DNA from: UBA4874 sp002399435
GTDB taxonomy: Bacteria; Bacillota; Clostridia; Caldicoprobacterales; DTU083
Assembly (NCBI GenBank): GCA_036823195.1
Contig: DAISGI010000002.1
Coordinates: 111,161-175,160 of the forward strand
DNA length: 64,000 nucleotides
Direction of reading: 5' to 3'
Shown one piece after another: positions 17,711 to 26,349 of the stretch (within the stretch, counting starts at the first letter, position 1; the number at the start of each line of letters is the position of its first letter). Under the pieces are notes generated by a model, which saw nothing but the letters and a program-made list of their open reading frames with translations, did not search any database and had not been told where the DNA came from. Position numbers and translations under genes: made by a program.

Positions 17711-19516
17711 TCAATCCAGCTTCAGGACAGCCATAAAGGCTTCCCTGGGTACTTCCACGGAGCCAATCTGCCGCATTCGCTTTTTGCCTTCCTTTTGCTT
17801 TTCCAGCAGCTTTTTCTTTCTGCTGATGTCTCCGCCATAGCACTTGGCCAGCACATCCTTGCGAAGGGCCTTGACGGTTTCCCTTGCGATGATCTTATTG
17901 CCTATGGCAGCCTGAATCGGGATCTCAAACATCTGTCTCGGAATAACCTCCTTCAGCTTTTCCGCAATGAACCGTCCTCTTTGGTAAGCCTTTTCCCTGT
18001 GAACGATAATGGAAAAGGCATCCACCATTTCCCCGTTCAGGAGAATATCCAGCCGGACCAGATCCGACGCCTGATAGCCGGTCAGCTCATAATCCAGGGA
18101 AGCGTATCCGCGGGTCCTGGACTTCAGGGTATCAAAGAAATCATAGATAATTTCATTGAGCGGAAGGTCATAGGTCAGGATCACTCTGGTTTTCTCGATA
18201 TATTCCATGCGCTTGTACACACCGCGGCGTTCCTGACAGAGCTCCATGATGGTACCCACATATTCCGAAGGGGACATAATCTGCGCCTCGACCACCGGTT
18301 CCTCTATGGATTCGATCTGGTCCGCAGGCGGAAGATTGGTGGGGTTGGAGATTTCCAGCCTGTTTCCATCAGCTTTCTGTACCTTGTAAATGACGCTGGG
18401 AGCCGTTGCAATCAGGTCCAGATCGTATTCCCTCTCCAGGCGCTCCTGAATAATCTCCATATGCAGCAGGCCGAGAAATCCACAGCGGAATCCGAAACCC
18501 AGTGCCGCTGAAGTTTCCGGCTCAAACATCAGGGAACTGTCATTGAGCTGCAGCTTTTCCAGTGCATCCTTCAGATCGTTGTACTTTGCGCCGTCTGCCG
18601 GATAAATACCGCTGTATACCATGGGAGTGATCTTCTGATATCCGGGAAGCGCCTCCTTCGCCGGCCGGTCTGCAAGCGTCACCGTATCCCCGACCCTGGT
18701 ATCCCGTACATCCTTCATGGCAGCCGTGATATATCCCACATCTCCCGCCTGCAAAACCTCCGCCGATACCGGATTGGGACGGAAAATGCCGACATCCGTT
18801 ACATTGAATTCCCTGCCCGTTGCCATCATGCGAATCCGGTCCCCGGTGCGAACCGCTCCCTCCATAACCCGTACATGGGCAATCACGCCGCGGTAACTGT
18901 CATAAAAGGAATCAAATATCAGAGCCCGCAAAGGAGCGTCCTGATCTCCCCTGGGAGGGGAAATCTGCCGGACAATGCTGTCCAGTACATCCGTGATTCC
19001 CGTCCCGTTTTTGGCCGATATCAGGGGAGCATGCCCTGCATCCAGGCCCAGGACATCCTCAATTTCCTTTCGGACCAGCTCCGGCCGGGCACTGGGCAAA
19101 TCAATCTTGTTGATGACGGGGACGATATCCAGATCATGCTCCATGGCCAGATAAACATTGGCCAGGGTCTGTGCCTGAATCCCCTGTGTGGCATCCACCA
19201 CGAGGACGGCTCCCTCACAGGCAGCGAGGCTTCTGGAAACCTCATAGGCAAAGTCCACATGCCCGGGTGTATCAATCAGGTTCAGAATATACTCCTCCCC
19301 GGTCCGGGCCTTATAAACCAGGCGTACCGCCTGGGCCTTGATGGTAATACCCCTTTCCCTCTCCAGGTCCATGGTATCCAGCACCTGTTCATCCATTTCC
19401 CTTTCGGTCAGCACACCGGTCTCCTCCATCAGGCGGTCGGCAAGGGTAGATTTCCCATGGTCAATATGTGCAATAATACAAAAATTACGAATCCTGTTCT
19501 GCCTGTTCCCGGGCAT
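17711..19516 (-). CDS. lepA: Elongation factor 4 (LepA)
   Basis: A 601-residue translational GTPase. G1 motif AHIDHGKSTL near residues 16-25, G3 DTPGH, G4 NKID, and the LepA-specific C-terminal domain ending in a Lys-rich helix (SRKKKLLEKQKEGKKRM). It associates with ribosomes and affects biogenesis or back-translocation. It is next to hemW in the standard order. Confidence 0.98.
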   Translation of the reverse strand: MPGNRQNRIRNFCIIAHIDHGKSTLADRLMEETGVLTEREMDEQVLDTMDLERERGITIKAQAVRLVYKARTGEEYILNLIDTPGHVDFAYEVSRSLAACEGAVLVVDATQGIQAQTLANVYLAMEHDLDIVPVINKIDLPSARPELVRKEIEDVLGLDAGHAPLISAKNGTGITDVLDSIVRQISPPRGDQDAPLRALIFDSFYDSYRGVIAHVRVMEGAVRTGDRIRMMATGREFNVTDVGIFRPNPVSAEVLQAGDVGYITAAMKDVRDTRVGDTVTLADRPAKEALPGYQKITPMVYSGIYPADGAKYNDLKDALEKLQLNDSSLMFEPETSAALGFGFRCGFLGLLHMEIIQERLEREYDLDLIATAPSVIYKVQKADGNRLEISNPTNLPPADQIESIEEPVVEAQIMSPSEYVGTIMELCQERRGVYKRMEYIEKTRVILTYDLPLNEIIYDFFDTLKSRTRGYASLDYELTGYQASDLVRLDILLNGEMVDAFSIIVHREKAYQRGRFIAEKLKEVIPRQMFEIPIQAAIGNKIIARETVKALRKDVLAKCYGGDISRKKKLLEKQKEGKKRMRQIGSVEVPREAFMAVLKLD

Positions 19517-19618
19517 ATACGGAAATGCCTCCCCCTATAAACTTCATTTTCTTTTTCTGCATCATACTATATCATAAAGAATTGTGAAGAAAAATGCAAT
19601 ACTCGAAGCTTTCTGTTT

Positions 19619-19939
19619 TCAGCGATTGATGATTGCCCAGAGGACGTCCAGAATCTTTCCCAAAACTTTTTCCACAAACATACAAACGGGATCCACGATT
19701 CTGGCAGGCGACAGAGCCGGCATGTCTTTTGCAACATCCTGCAGAGCCTGTCCCATGCTCCGAAAAGAAAGAAGGCTGCCTGTGTTCGGCAAGCCCAGGG
19801 TCTTCCGCATGGTATCGTATGTAATCCCGATTCCGGTCAGAAAGAATATCATACAGCCCAAAAGGGACAAATCAATTATTCTTTTTCTCCTGCGTCGGAG
19901 CCGACTCCGTTCCGTACGGGTCAAAATACTCCACCTCAT
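19619..19939 (-). CDS. Small membrane protein in the YqxA position
   Basis: A 106-residue protein of unknown function between spoIIP and lepA, the place of yqxA in Bacillus. A very basic N-terminus (RTERSRLRRRRKRI) precedes one membrane helix at about 24-42, then an extracytoplasmic or amphipathic segment. The ATG overlaps the spoIIP stop by 4 nt (ATGA), strong evidence that it is translated and co-expressed with spoIIP during sporulation. Homology to YqxA itself cannot be judged by eye; the assignment is positional. Confidence 0.75.
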   Translation of the reverse strand: MRWSILTRTERSRLRRRRKRIIDLSLLGCMIFFLTGIGITYDTMRKTLGLPNTGSLLSFRSMGQALQDVAKDMPALSPARIVDPVCMFVEKVLGKILDVLWAIINR

Positions 19940-21153
19940 TCTATAATTTGGCTGATGGCTTCCGCCAGATATTTGCTCGACCGGTCTGCTTCCGCCAATG
20001 TCGTAAGATTACTCCCCACTTCAATCAGAATGCTGTTGGTGGAAATATGCTGATTGTACCTGCCCCTTTTATAAAGAACTTCCTTGGCGAGCCCTGGATA
20101 CAGCTCATTGACCTTGTTGGTCAGCTTGATCGCCAGGCTGGCATTTTCCTTCCATTTCGGCTTCTCACGGAAGCCCCCCACAGTCCCTTCCCCGGTTCCG
20201 ATGACAACCATAACCTTAGCCACGCGTTCCCCGTTGATCGTGACGACTTCCTGATCCGCTTTTGCCTTGCTTTTGGTATTGTAGCCATTGCGGTGGAGGT
20301 CAATGAACATCTGCAGGGAACTATGCGCCGCCTTCTGAGCCTTCAGGGTTTTCAGGGACTGGGCGTAGGAAGAGTTATATCCGGCCGCTTCATGGTTGGT
20401 CGTATCGTGCAGAACCGCAATTCCCCTTTCCGTCAGCCGCTGTGCCAGTGCCTCCCCGACTTTCACCACGGAATGGCTGAGATCATTCGTCCGGAACGCC
20501 TCGGAAGACGCTTCCTTGTACGGATCACTGGGATCCTGCTGAAAGGACTCCCTGGTGTGGGAATGATAGATCATGATTTTGGGTCCCTGTCCGGGTAGCA
20601 CAAGCGGCTGAGGATCCACCTTGATCTGATCAATTATGATCCTGGCTTCTTCGGATACATCGGAACTGCCGCCTTCCTCCGAATCCACAGAATCCGCGCT
20701 GACCGGTTTTGAGCTTTTGTCCGCATTCCCATCGGGCAGAGCCGAGGAAACTTCCACTGCATTATCCGGCGTATCCGGTGTATGGAAGGTGTTGTCGGGA
20801 AGATCCGACTCTTTCCCGAGATAGGGCATGGAATAATTGAGGATCGTTCTTGGATCCCGGATGCCCCCCCTGCTGATCCGATACCACAGAGTGGAAAAGA
20901 AATTATCGGAACCCCGATCCCCTGCAGCCAGTGCGGAAAACCCTGCGTTCAGCATGGCTTTGTAAATGGAATTTCCCTTGTCCTCCCCGCTTTCCGCCGG
21001 GGGACTTTGCTCCTCCTGCTCCGCTGCAGAATGAAATCGGACCGGATTTCCGGAAAGCAGTCTCCAGGACAGGAAACAAACCGCCACTGCAAGAACCGTG
21101 ATGACCACAAAATAAATTAAACTGGACATTCGCATGACCTTGATCCGAACCAT
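19936..21153 (-). CDS. spoIIP: Stage II sporulation protein P (amidase/endopeptidase)
   Basis: A 405-residue SpoIIP-family peptidoglycan amidase used in engulfment with SpoIID and SpoIIM. A membrane anchor at about 10-30 is followed by a long polar linker, then the amidase domain with IMIYHSHTRESF near 195-205, LHDTTNHE, FIDLHRNGY and LIEVGSNLTTLAEA. The His and Glu residues of the family active site are present. It lies downstream of gpr, as in Bacillus. Confidence 0.94.
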   Translation of the reverse strand: MVRIKVMRMSSLIYFVVITVLAVAVCFLSWRLLSGNPVRFHSAAEQEEQSPPAESGEDKGNSIYKAMLNAGFSALAAGDRGSDNFFSTLWYRISRGGIRDPRTILNYSMPYLGKESDLPDNTFHTPDTPDNAVEVSSALPDGNADKSSKPVSADSVDSEEGGSSDVSEEARIIIDQIKVDPQPLVLPGQGPKIMIYHSHTRESFQQDPSDPYKEASSEAFRTNDLSHSVVKVGEALAQRLTERGIAVLHDTTNHEAAGYNSSYAQSLKTLKAQKAAHSSLQMFIDLHRNGYNTKSKAKADQEVVTINGERVAKVMVVIGTGEGTVGGFREKPKWKENASLAIKLTNKVNELYPGLAKEVLYKRGRYNQHISTNSILIEVGSNLTTLAEADRSSKYLAEAISQIIE

Positions 21154-21237
21154 GCCTCCACCCCATCCTCCCGTTTTTCAAGCAGAAAACAATCTTCCGT
21201 TTCTCTATTTTATTCACGGAAGGAGGAATTATGACTG

Positions 21238-22215
21238 TCAGTGCAGATAGCGGTTCACATCTTCCAATGTCATGCCTTTGTTGATCGCCAGATTGATCCC
21301 GTCTGCAATAATGTCCGCCACATCGTCAATCAGGACATCCACTTCCTTGGGCGTTACCACCAGATCCCCCATGCCCTGAGTCACCACTTCGTCGACCAGA
21401 CTGTCCAGATGCTGTTCGTCCATGGACTTCAGCATTTTGGAAAACTCACTCTCCGGCGATGACTTGCGGGACAGCTCCTGAATCAGCATTCCCAGCGCAT
21501 CCCGCCCGATGGTATGCGCATACACCACGGTCGGAACGCCGATGGCAAGGGTTGGGACCCCCAGGGTCTGCTGCGTCAGTCCCATCCTTTTATTCCCGAT
21601 CCCCGATCCGGGATTGATACCGGTATCCGCCACCTGAATCGTGGTGGCAATCCGATCTGTCTTGCGGGATGCCAGGGCGTCAATGGCGATCACAAGGTCC
21701 GGATGAACTTTATCCACAATTCCCTTTAGAATCTCGCCGGTCTCGATTCCGGTAATTCCAAGAACCCCGGGAGCTACGGCACAGATGGAACGCATACGGT
21801 CATCCACCTCATCGGGAACATACTCAAAGATATGCCGGGTGACCAGAATGCGGTTCACCACCTTCGGGCCCACCGCATCCGGTGTAACATTCCAGTTTCC
21901 AAGCCCTGCCACCAGTATGACGCTGTTATCGTTCAAATGCACCAGCCTGCGTATTTCCGCAGCCAGCTGTCCCTTGACCCTTTCCCCGTATTGCGGATCC
22001 CCGTCCCGGATCCCGGGGACATCCAGAGTAATATAGTTCCCCATGGGTTTGCCGATACGCTCTTCCCCCAGTTTGGAAACCACCTCAACCCTTGTTACGT
22101 TGATATCTTTCTGCCCGGCATTCTCCACCTGCACACCCGGAATTTCATATTGGTTATCCTCCTGGGCCATTTCCCTGGCTTCCACTGCCAGGTCGGTCCG
22201 AATGGTTCTCTTCAT
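21238..22215 (-). CDS. gpr: Germination protease GPR
   Basis: A 325-residue spore protease that degrades small acid-soluble proteins at germination. The N-terminal propeptide region RTDLAVEAREMA matches the zymogen processing area. Conserved GLGNWNVTPDAVGP and DALASRKTDRIATTIQ segments are present. AAAGGATGAAGG precedes the ATG. In most Firmicutes rpsT lies next to it; here the neighbour on the other side is an acyl-lipid island. The gene indicates a true spore former. Confidence 0.96.
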   Translation of the reverse strand: MKRTIRTDLAVEAREMAQEDNQYEIPGVQVENAGQKDINVTRVEVVSKLGEERIGKPMGNYITLDVPGIRDGDPQYGERVKGQLAAEIRRLVHLNDNSVILVAGLGNWNVTPDAVGPKVVNRILVTRHIFEYVPDEVDDRMRSICAVAPGVLGITGIETGEILKGIVDKVHPDLVIAIDALASRKTDRIATTIQVADTGINPGSGIGNKRMGLTQQTLGVPTLAIGVPTVVYAHTIGRDALGMLIQELSRKSSPESEFSKMLKSMDEQHLDSLVDEVVTQGMGDLVVTPKEVDVLIDDVADIIADGINLAINKGMTLEDVNRYLH

Positions 22216-22307
22216 GGGCCTTCATCCTTTCTGCTCCATGGACATTTTTGTATATCCTTTTTATCCATGAATCCATATTATCTTTATTTTCACCCCGGCA
22301 GTGGGTT

Positions 22308-23051
22308 TTATTCCTGAAATTCATTGGATTGTTGGAAAACAGCGCGGACAGCAAAGATTTGTCTGCCGTCAAAACAGCCTTTCATAAAAAGCTGACGATC
22401 CTTTAAAAGCCAATGGATCGTCACCGTCTGACCGGTTTGCACCTCCGAGAGAAAATTGATCTGCAGACTGCGGATGACATGGCTACGATGAAATGCAACA
22501 TCCAGCAAATCATCCATCCAGTCCAGATAACAGCTGTTGTTCATATGCCCGTTGAGATCGGTTTCGCTGTACTGAACCGTGCGTCCGGCCGTTTGCGAAA
22601 GCACAGAGGGAAACATCAGGCTTTCGGGCATTGCGATCTCCATACCGTTGGAAACGCCTTCTATCCGGATACCCAGTTTTTCAGGGAATATCACACTTCG
22701 CTGCTCACGGCTCAAAAGGAGCCACAGACTGCTTGCGCGTATCAGCACTCTGCCGCTTTTCGTCTCCACCTGATAGTATCGGGGGAAAACCACATGCATG
22801 GTTTCCCCCGGCCAGCTTTTCAGTATGATCTCCTCATCATAGCACGGCATACGGGAAACCTGGAGCTTCATACGCGTCACAACCCAAAGCGCACCCCGGT
22901 CCAGCGTCTTTTCCCTGCCGGCTCCCAGTGCTTCCGTGTGGGCAATGGAACCTTCCTGAAACATGCGCAGCAGCGCAGAGTAACGAAGCCGCTGCCAGAT
23001 GTCCGTATCGGATGCCCTGATCCGGAGTTCCTGCTGATACATGCCGCTCAT
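22308..23051 (-). CDS. Acyl-ACP thioesterase (FatA-like, double hotdog)
   Basis: A 247-residue protein with two hotdog domains. The N-terminal half has RASDTDIWQRLRYSALLRM, and the second hotdog has DLNGHMNNSCYLDW with the Asn167 and His169 catalytic pattern of FatA/acyl-ACP thioesterases. It should release a free fatty acid from an acyl carrier protein, here most likely the ACP encoded just upstream. The longer frame begins at 23111, but the ATG at 23051 overlaps the ACP stop by 4 nt (ATGA), so translation is coupled and that start is used. Third gene of the ligase-ACP-thioesterase operon. Confidence 0.88.
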   Translation of the reverse strand: MSGMYQQELRIRASDTDIWQRLRYSALLRMFQEGSIAHTEALGAGREKTLDRGALWVVTRMKLQVSRMPCYDEEIILKSWPGETMHVVFPRYYQVETKSGRVLIRASSLWLLLSREQRSVIFPEKLGIRIEGVSNGMEIAMPESLMFPSVLSQTAGRTVQYSETDLNGHMNNSCYLDWMDDLLDVAFHRSHVIRSLQINFLSEVQTGQTVTIHWLLKDRQLFMKGCFDGRQIFAVRAVFQQSNEFQE

Positions 23052-23296
23052 GAATGGACAAGCTCCTGGACCGTATCCACGATTTCGCCCATGGTACTGA
23101 GCTTCATCCATTTTGTGTCCTTGATATGAATGTGAAACTCCGCCTCGATTTTACAGATGATCAGGATAAAGTTCATGGAATCGATACCTGCGTCCCGATT
23201 GATCACGGTGTCCTCCGTGAAGGTTTCCCCTTTCGTCTCCGGCATGCTTTCGTGTACGATATTCGTTATTTTTTTCAGAATCTCCGTTTTATCCAT
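23048..23296 (-). CDS. Acyl carrier protein (dedicated)
   Basis: An 82-residue acyl carrier protein with the phosphopantetheine site at Ser40 within GIDSMNF. It differs from housekeeping AcpP (usually DSLD): the site reads DSMN, and the C-terminal half is unusually basic and aromatic (IHIKDTKWMKL). Placement between an AMP ligase and a thioesterase suggests a specialised carrier loaded by the ligase rather than by FabD. Confidence 0.9.
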   Translation of the reverse strand: MDKTEILKKITNIVHESMPETKGETFTEDTVINRDAGIDSMNFILIICKIEAEFHIHIKDTKWMKLSTMGEIVDTVQELVHS

Positions 23297-23316
23297 ACCA
23301 ATTCTCCTCCATCATC

Positions 23317-24708
23317 CTATCGGATTGCCCAACGTCTGAGCTTCCCGTTTGCAGTGCGCGGCAGAGGCTCCTGCCGCATCCGGACATCATCAATCCGGGT
23401 GTCAAACGGCTTTGTCTGATTAAACTCCCGTACCTTGCGAAATATGGCCTCTTTCCCGCTTTCCCCGCCGACAACCATCAGAAGGGTGCGCCCGTCACGT
23501 CGGATCACAGCCAGCTCCCTGGTGTTCAGCAATTTTGCCAGTTCCCCTTCCCATTCGGTGCAGAAAATCTTTTTCCCGTTGGGCAAAACGATCATGTCTT
23601 TTTTCCTGCCGGTAAGGATCAGGTGATTCCTGCGGTCAAAATGTCCAAGATCCCCTGTGTGCAGCACGCCGTCCCGCAGCACAGAGCGGGTTGCTTTCCG
23701 GTTTTTGTAGTATCCCTCCATCATGCAGGTTGTTTTCACCAGGATCTCCCCATCGTCTGCAATGGTGATCTCCGAATCGGGACAAAGGGACATGGACAAG
23801 GGATCCGCGTCATCCTGATTCATGGCAAGTCCGCTTGCCGTCTCCGTAAGGCCGTAACCAAACCGCACCGATATGCCCCGGGACCGGATGGCGGAAAGGA
23901 TCTTCCGGCTGCAGCTGCCTGCTCCGACCAGAATGGTCTCAAGCTCCGGATTGAACGCATTGGACTTCAGAAAGAACTCCGCCAGGGACGGTACCACAGG
24001 CAATATGGTGGGCCTGAAGAACACCGGATCCCGGGTAAGGAAACGCATCCCGCGTCCGATGGCAACCGATGCGCCCTGGGAAATGGGCCACAGCATGGTG
24101 CATACAAAACCAAATACATGAACCAGGGGGATCAGGGACAGAACGGTATCCTCACAGGTACAGGGCAGCAGCTGCTGTCCGTTCCAGCTGCTGCTGCAAA
24201 GGGCACGGGGCGTCAGAACCACAGCCCTGGACCGTTCCGTGGTGCCGGACGTAAAGAATAACAGATTGCCTTCTCCAGAGGAATCAGATGGCTCATCGGG
24301 TGTTCCGGATGAAGAATTCCGCGAAGAAGGATTCCGTAGGGAAGGGACCGCTCCACGCAGAACTGCAAGTTCCTCCCGGTCAAAAAGTGTCTCCGGGAGA
24401 CACAGATGGTCAGCCTCTGTATAGCGGATCAGCTGGGCAAGAGCTTCCGCGGGAAGGGTGTGATCCAGCAAAACCGTCCGTTTTCCGGCAAGGACCGAGG
24501 CGAACATGGTAAGGATCCACTCTTCCGAAGCAGGTCCGATTATGGCCACACATCTGCAGGAATCCTCCCGGAACACCGAGGCCTTTTCCCGGATCCCCCG
24601 CATCAACCCGGCATAGGAAACCGACCCCTTCTCACTGATCAGGGCAGGACGTTCCGGGTACCGTGAAGCCCGGTTGGTGAGCATATCGGAAAAAGATTGA
24701 AACTTCAT
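23317..24708 (-). CDS. AMP-dependent acyl-ACP/acyl-CoA ligase
   Basis: A 463-residue ANL-superfamily enzyme that would activate a free acid as acyl-AMP and transfer it to a thiol, probably the neighbouring ACP. Core motifs: FFTSGTTERSR (A3, with Arg where Lys is common), GYGLTETASG (A5), HTGDLGHFDRR and GRKKDMIVLPNGKKIF (A7/A8), and the terminal catalytic-lysine region TANGKLRRWAI. It is shorter than most acyl-CoA synthetases. The upstream GTG was rejected because GAGGAGG lies 8 nt before ATG 24708. First gene of the minus-strand operon. Confidence 0.88.
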   Translation of the reverse strand: MKFQSFSDMLTNRASRYPERPALISEKGSVSYAGLMRGIREKASVFREDSCRCVAIIGPASEEWILTMFASVLAGKRTVLLDHTLPAEALAQLIRYTEADHLCLPETLFDREELAVLRGAVPSLRNPSSRNSSSGTPDEPSDSSGEGNLLFFTSGTTERSRAVVLTPRALCSSSWNGQQLLPCTCEDTVLSLIPLVHVFGFVCTMLWPISQGASVAIGRGMRFLTRDPVFFRPTILPVVPSLAEFFLKSNAFNPELETILVGAGSCSRKILSAIRSRGISVRFGYGLTETASGLAMNQDDADPLSMSLCPDSEITIADDGEILVKTTCMMEGYYKNRKATRSVLRDGVLHTGDLGHFDRRNHLILTGRKKDMIVLPNGKKIFCTEWEGELAKLLNTRELAVIRRDGRTLLMVVGGESGKEAIFRKVREFNQTKPFDTRIDDVRMRQEPLPRTANGKLRRWAIR

Positions 24709-24743
24709 GAGCAGCACCTCCTCATTGATTTCCTGAACCTATA

Positions 24744-24772
24744 TTCAGTATATATTCCGTATATATTCCGTA
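24744..24772 (-). promoter_or_regulatory. Repeated GAATATA elements in the ligase leader
   Basis: On the minus strand GGAATATATAC occurs twice in tandem followed by TGAATATAGG, three GAATATA cores in 30 bp within the untranslated leader of the ligase operon. The same core occurs in the dyad at 24933-24948. Possible binding sites for the TetR regulator; inferred. Confidence 0.45.
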
Positions 24773-24838
24773 TCTGTTCTGCATTTTTAACCCTGTCAGA
24801 CGGAACTGTGGCGGATCCCTTTTGCAGTTTCCTTTCCT

Positions 24839-24867
24839 ATTTTAACAGACATGAAGAGGGTTGGCAA
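24839..24867 (-). promoter_or_regulatory. Promoter of ligase-ACP-thioesterase operon
   Basis: Minus strand TTGCCA (24862-24867), 17-nt spacer, TAAAAT (24839-24844) with TG one base upstream of the -10 (extended -10). Confidence 0.7.
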
Positions 24868-24897
24868 TATTATTCGATAACAATTTCACAATATCTG

Positions 24898-24927
24898 TTT
24901 ACTTTTCTGCCTCAACAATGTTACAAT
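24898..24927 (+). promoter_or_regulatory. Promoter of fatty acid isomerase operon
   Basis: TTTACT (24898-24903), 18-nt spacer, TACAAT (24922-24927) with TG one base before the -10 (TGTTACAAT). The expected transcription start falls within the dyad at 24933. Confidence 0.65.
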
Positions 24928-24932
24928 AAAAG

Positions 24933-24948
24933 ATGAACATATATTCAT
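24933..24948 (+). promoter_or_regulatory. Candidate operator (dyad ATGAA-N6-TTCAT)
   Basis: ATGAACATATATTCAT is an inverted repeat with 5-bp arms, placed at the predicted transcription start of the isomerase operon, where a bound repressor would block transcription. It shares the GAATATA core with the repeats in the divergent leader. The likely ligand-binding regulator is the TetR protein at 29157-29789. Confidence 0.5.
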
Positions 24949-25048
24949 TTTAAATAATGTGCCGTACCAACAATATTTTGCTCAGGTTGTCCCATCCGAT
25001 TTGAAATCCTGGCGAAAAGACCAGGGAACAAGTGGAAAGGAGAAAAGC

Positions 25049-26326
25049 ATGAAACAAAACGGGAATGAAAAAATCTGCATCATGGGAGGCGGTCCTGCCG
25101 GCCTTGCGGCAGGAATGTATCTGGAACGGGAAGGATACCACAACTACACGATTCTGGAAAAGACGGACCACGTAGGAGGGAAGTGCAACTCCCCCACCTA
25201 CAGGGGCAAAAGATATGAAATGGGTGCCATTATGGGTGTGCCCGGCTATCATACCATAGGTGAGATCATGGAGTACTGTGGAATCAAGGCGGACGGTCCC
25301 CGGCTGAACCGCGAATTCCGAAGAACAAACGGCAGGATCTACAACCCGTTTGGAGGTACCAGGCTGTATCATGGCATCAGGACCAGGTCCCAGGTCAAAA
25401 AGCTGGGAAGTCTTCTGGAGACCAAATACAAGGGGTATGACAAAAACGGGCATTATGACAAAGTCCATCCGGACCTGGCTCTCCCTTTTGATGAATTCGT
25501 AACAAAGAATAAGGTGCCCGACGTGCGGGATATCTGGATCAATCCTTTCACAGCGTTTGGTTATGGCTATTTTGATACCGTGCCGGCAGCTTATGTCCTC
25601 AAATACCTTGACATGCCCACCATGATATCCTTTATCAAGGTCAATCTGTGGACATGGGCAAACGGAACGCAGTACATATGGGAAACCCTGAATGGAAAGC
25701 TGCAGCATCCGGCGGTTTGTAACACGGATGTCCGGCAGATTACCCGCCGCGACGGGAAAGTGCAGGTCACCACCCAGGACGGCGTGACAGAGTACGACAA
25801 ACTGATCCTTACCGTACCTCTTGACGGATTTCCGGAGTACGCAGATGCGGATGCGGACGAAAAGAAACAATTTTCAAAAATCATTCACAACGAATATCTG
25901 GTTCATGCGTGCGTGGTAAGGAATTATCCGTCCATCTCCGGCTATATCCCGGATAACATGACACCGCAGCGCCTTGGGCATGTCATGGTCTACTATCACC
26001 GCTGGGCAGGCGAACCCGAACAGATCATCACAACCTATGTCCTGCGCAATCATCCGGACTTCAAAACACTTTCCACAGAGGAATGCCGCAGGATCGTTCA
26101 GGAGGATATGAAGGGATTCGGAGTGGAAATCAAGGAAATCGTCAATGAAAAAAGCTGGTATTACTTCCCTCATGTCAGCTCCTCCGATTATGCAGCAGGC
26201 TGGTACGAAAAAGTGGAAAACATGCAGGGCAGGCGAAATACCTATTATGCAGGGGAAATCATGAGCTTTGGTGATATGGACGAAACTGCAGAGTACTCCA
26301 AAGGCATTGTAGAACGGTTTTTTTAA
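25049..26326 (+). CDS. Polyenoic fatty acid isomerase-like flavoprotein
   Basis: A 425-residue FAD-dependent enzyme. The Rossmann motif GGGPAGLAAGMYLE is at 13-26, with TDHVGGKCNSP and YEMGAIMGVP downstream. These, together with FTAFGYGYFDTVPAAYVL, GYIPDNMTPQRLGHVM and the C-terminal GRRNTYYAGEIMSFG, match from memory the linoleate/polyenoic fatty acid isomerase of Cutibacterium acnes, of nearly equal length (424). That enzyme makes trans-10,cis-12 conjugated linoleate by internal hydride transfer. The start is ATG 25049 after GGAAAGGAG; earlier in-frame codons have no binding site. First gene of the plus-strand operon. Family assignment is strong; the natural substrate here is not known. Confidence 0.87.
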   Translation: MKQNGNEKICIMGGGPAGLAAGMYLEREGYHNYTILEKTDHVGGKCNSPTYRGKRYEMGAIMGVPGYHTIGEIMEYCGIKADGPRLNREFRRTNGRIYNPFGGTRLYHGIRTRSQVKKLGSLLETKYKGYDKNGHYDKVHPDLALPFDEFVTKNKVPDVRDIWINPFTAFGYGYFDTVPAAYVLKYLDMPTMISFIKVNLWTWANGTQYIWETLNGKLQHPAVCNTDVRQITRRDGKVQVTTQDGVTEYDKLILTVPLDGFPEYADADADEKKQFSKIIHNEYLVHACVVRNYPSISGYIPDNMTPQRLGHVMVYYHRWAGEPEQIITTYVLRNHPDFKTLSTEECRRIVQEDMKGFGVEIKEIVNEKSWYYFPHVSSSDYAAGWYEKVENMQGRRNTYYAGEIMSFGDMDETAEYSKGIVERFF

Positions 26327-26349
26327 TATCTGAAAAGGAGACAGAAGCC

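Noticed and set aside
25049..26326. Amine oxidase or protoporphyrinogen oxidase for the flavoprotein
   Set aside because: The FAD motif alone would allow it, but many specific segments along the whole length agree with polyenoic fatty acid isomerase.
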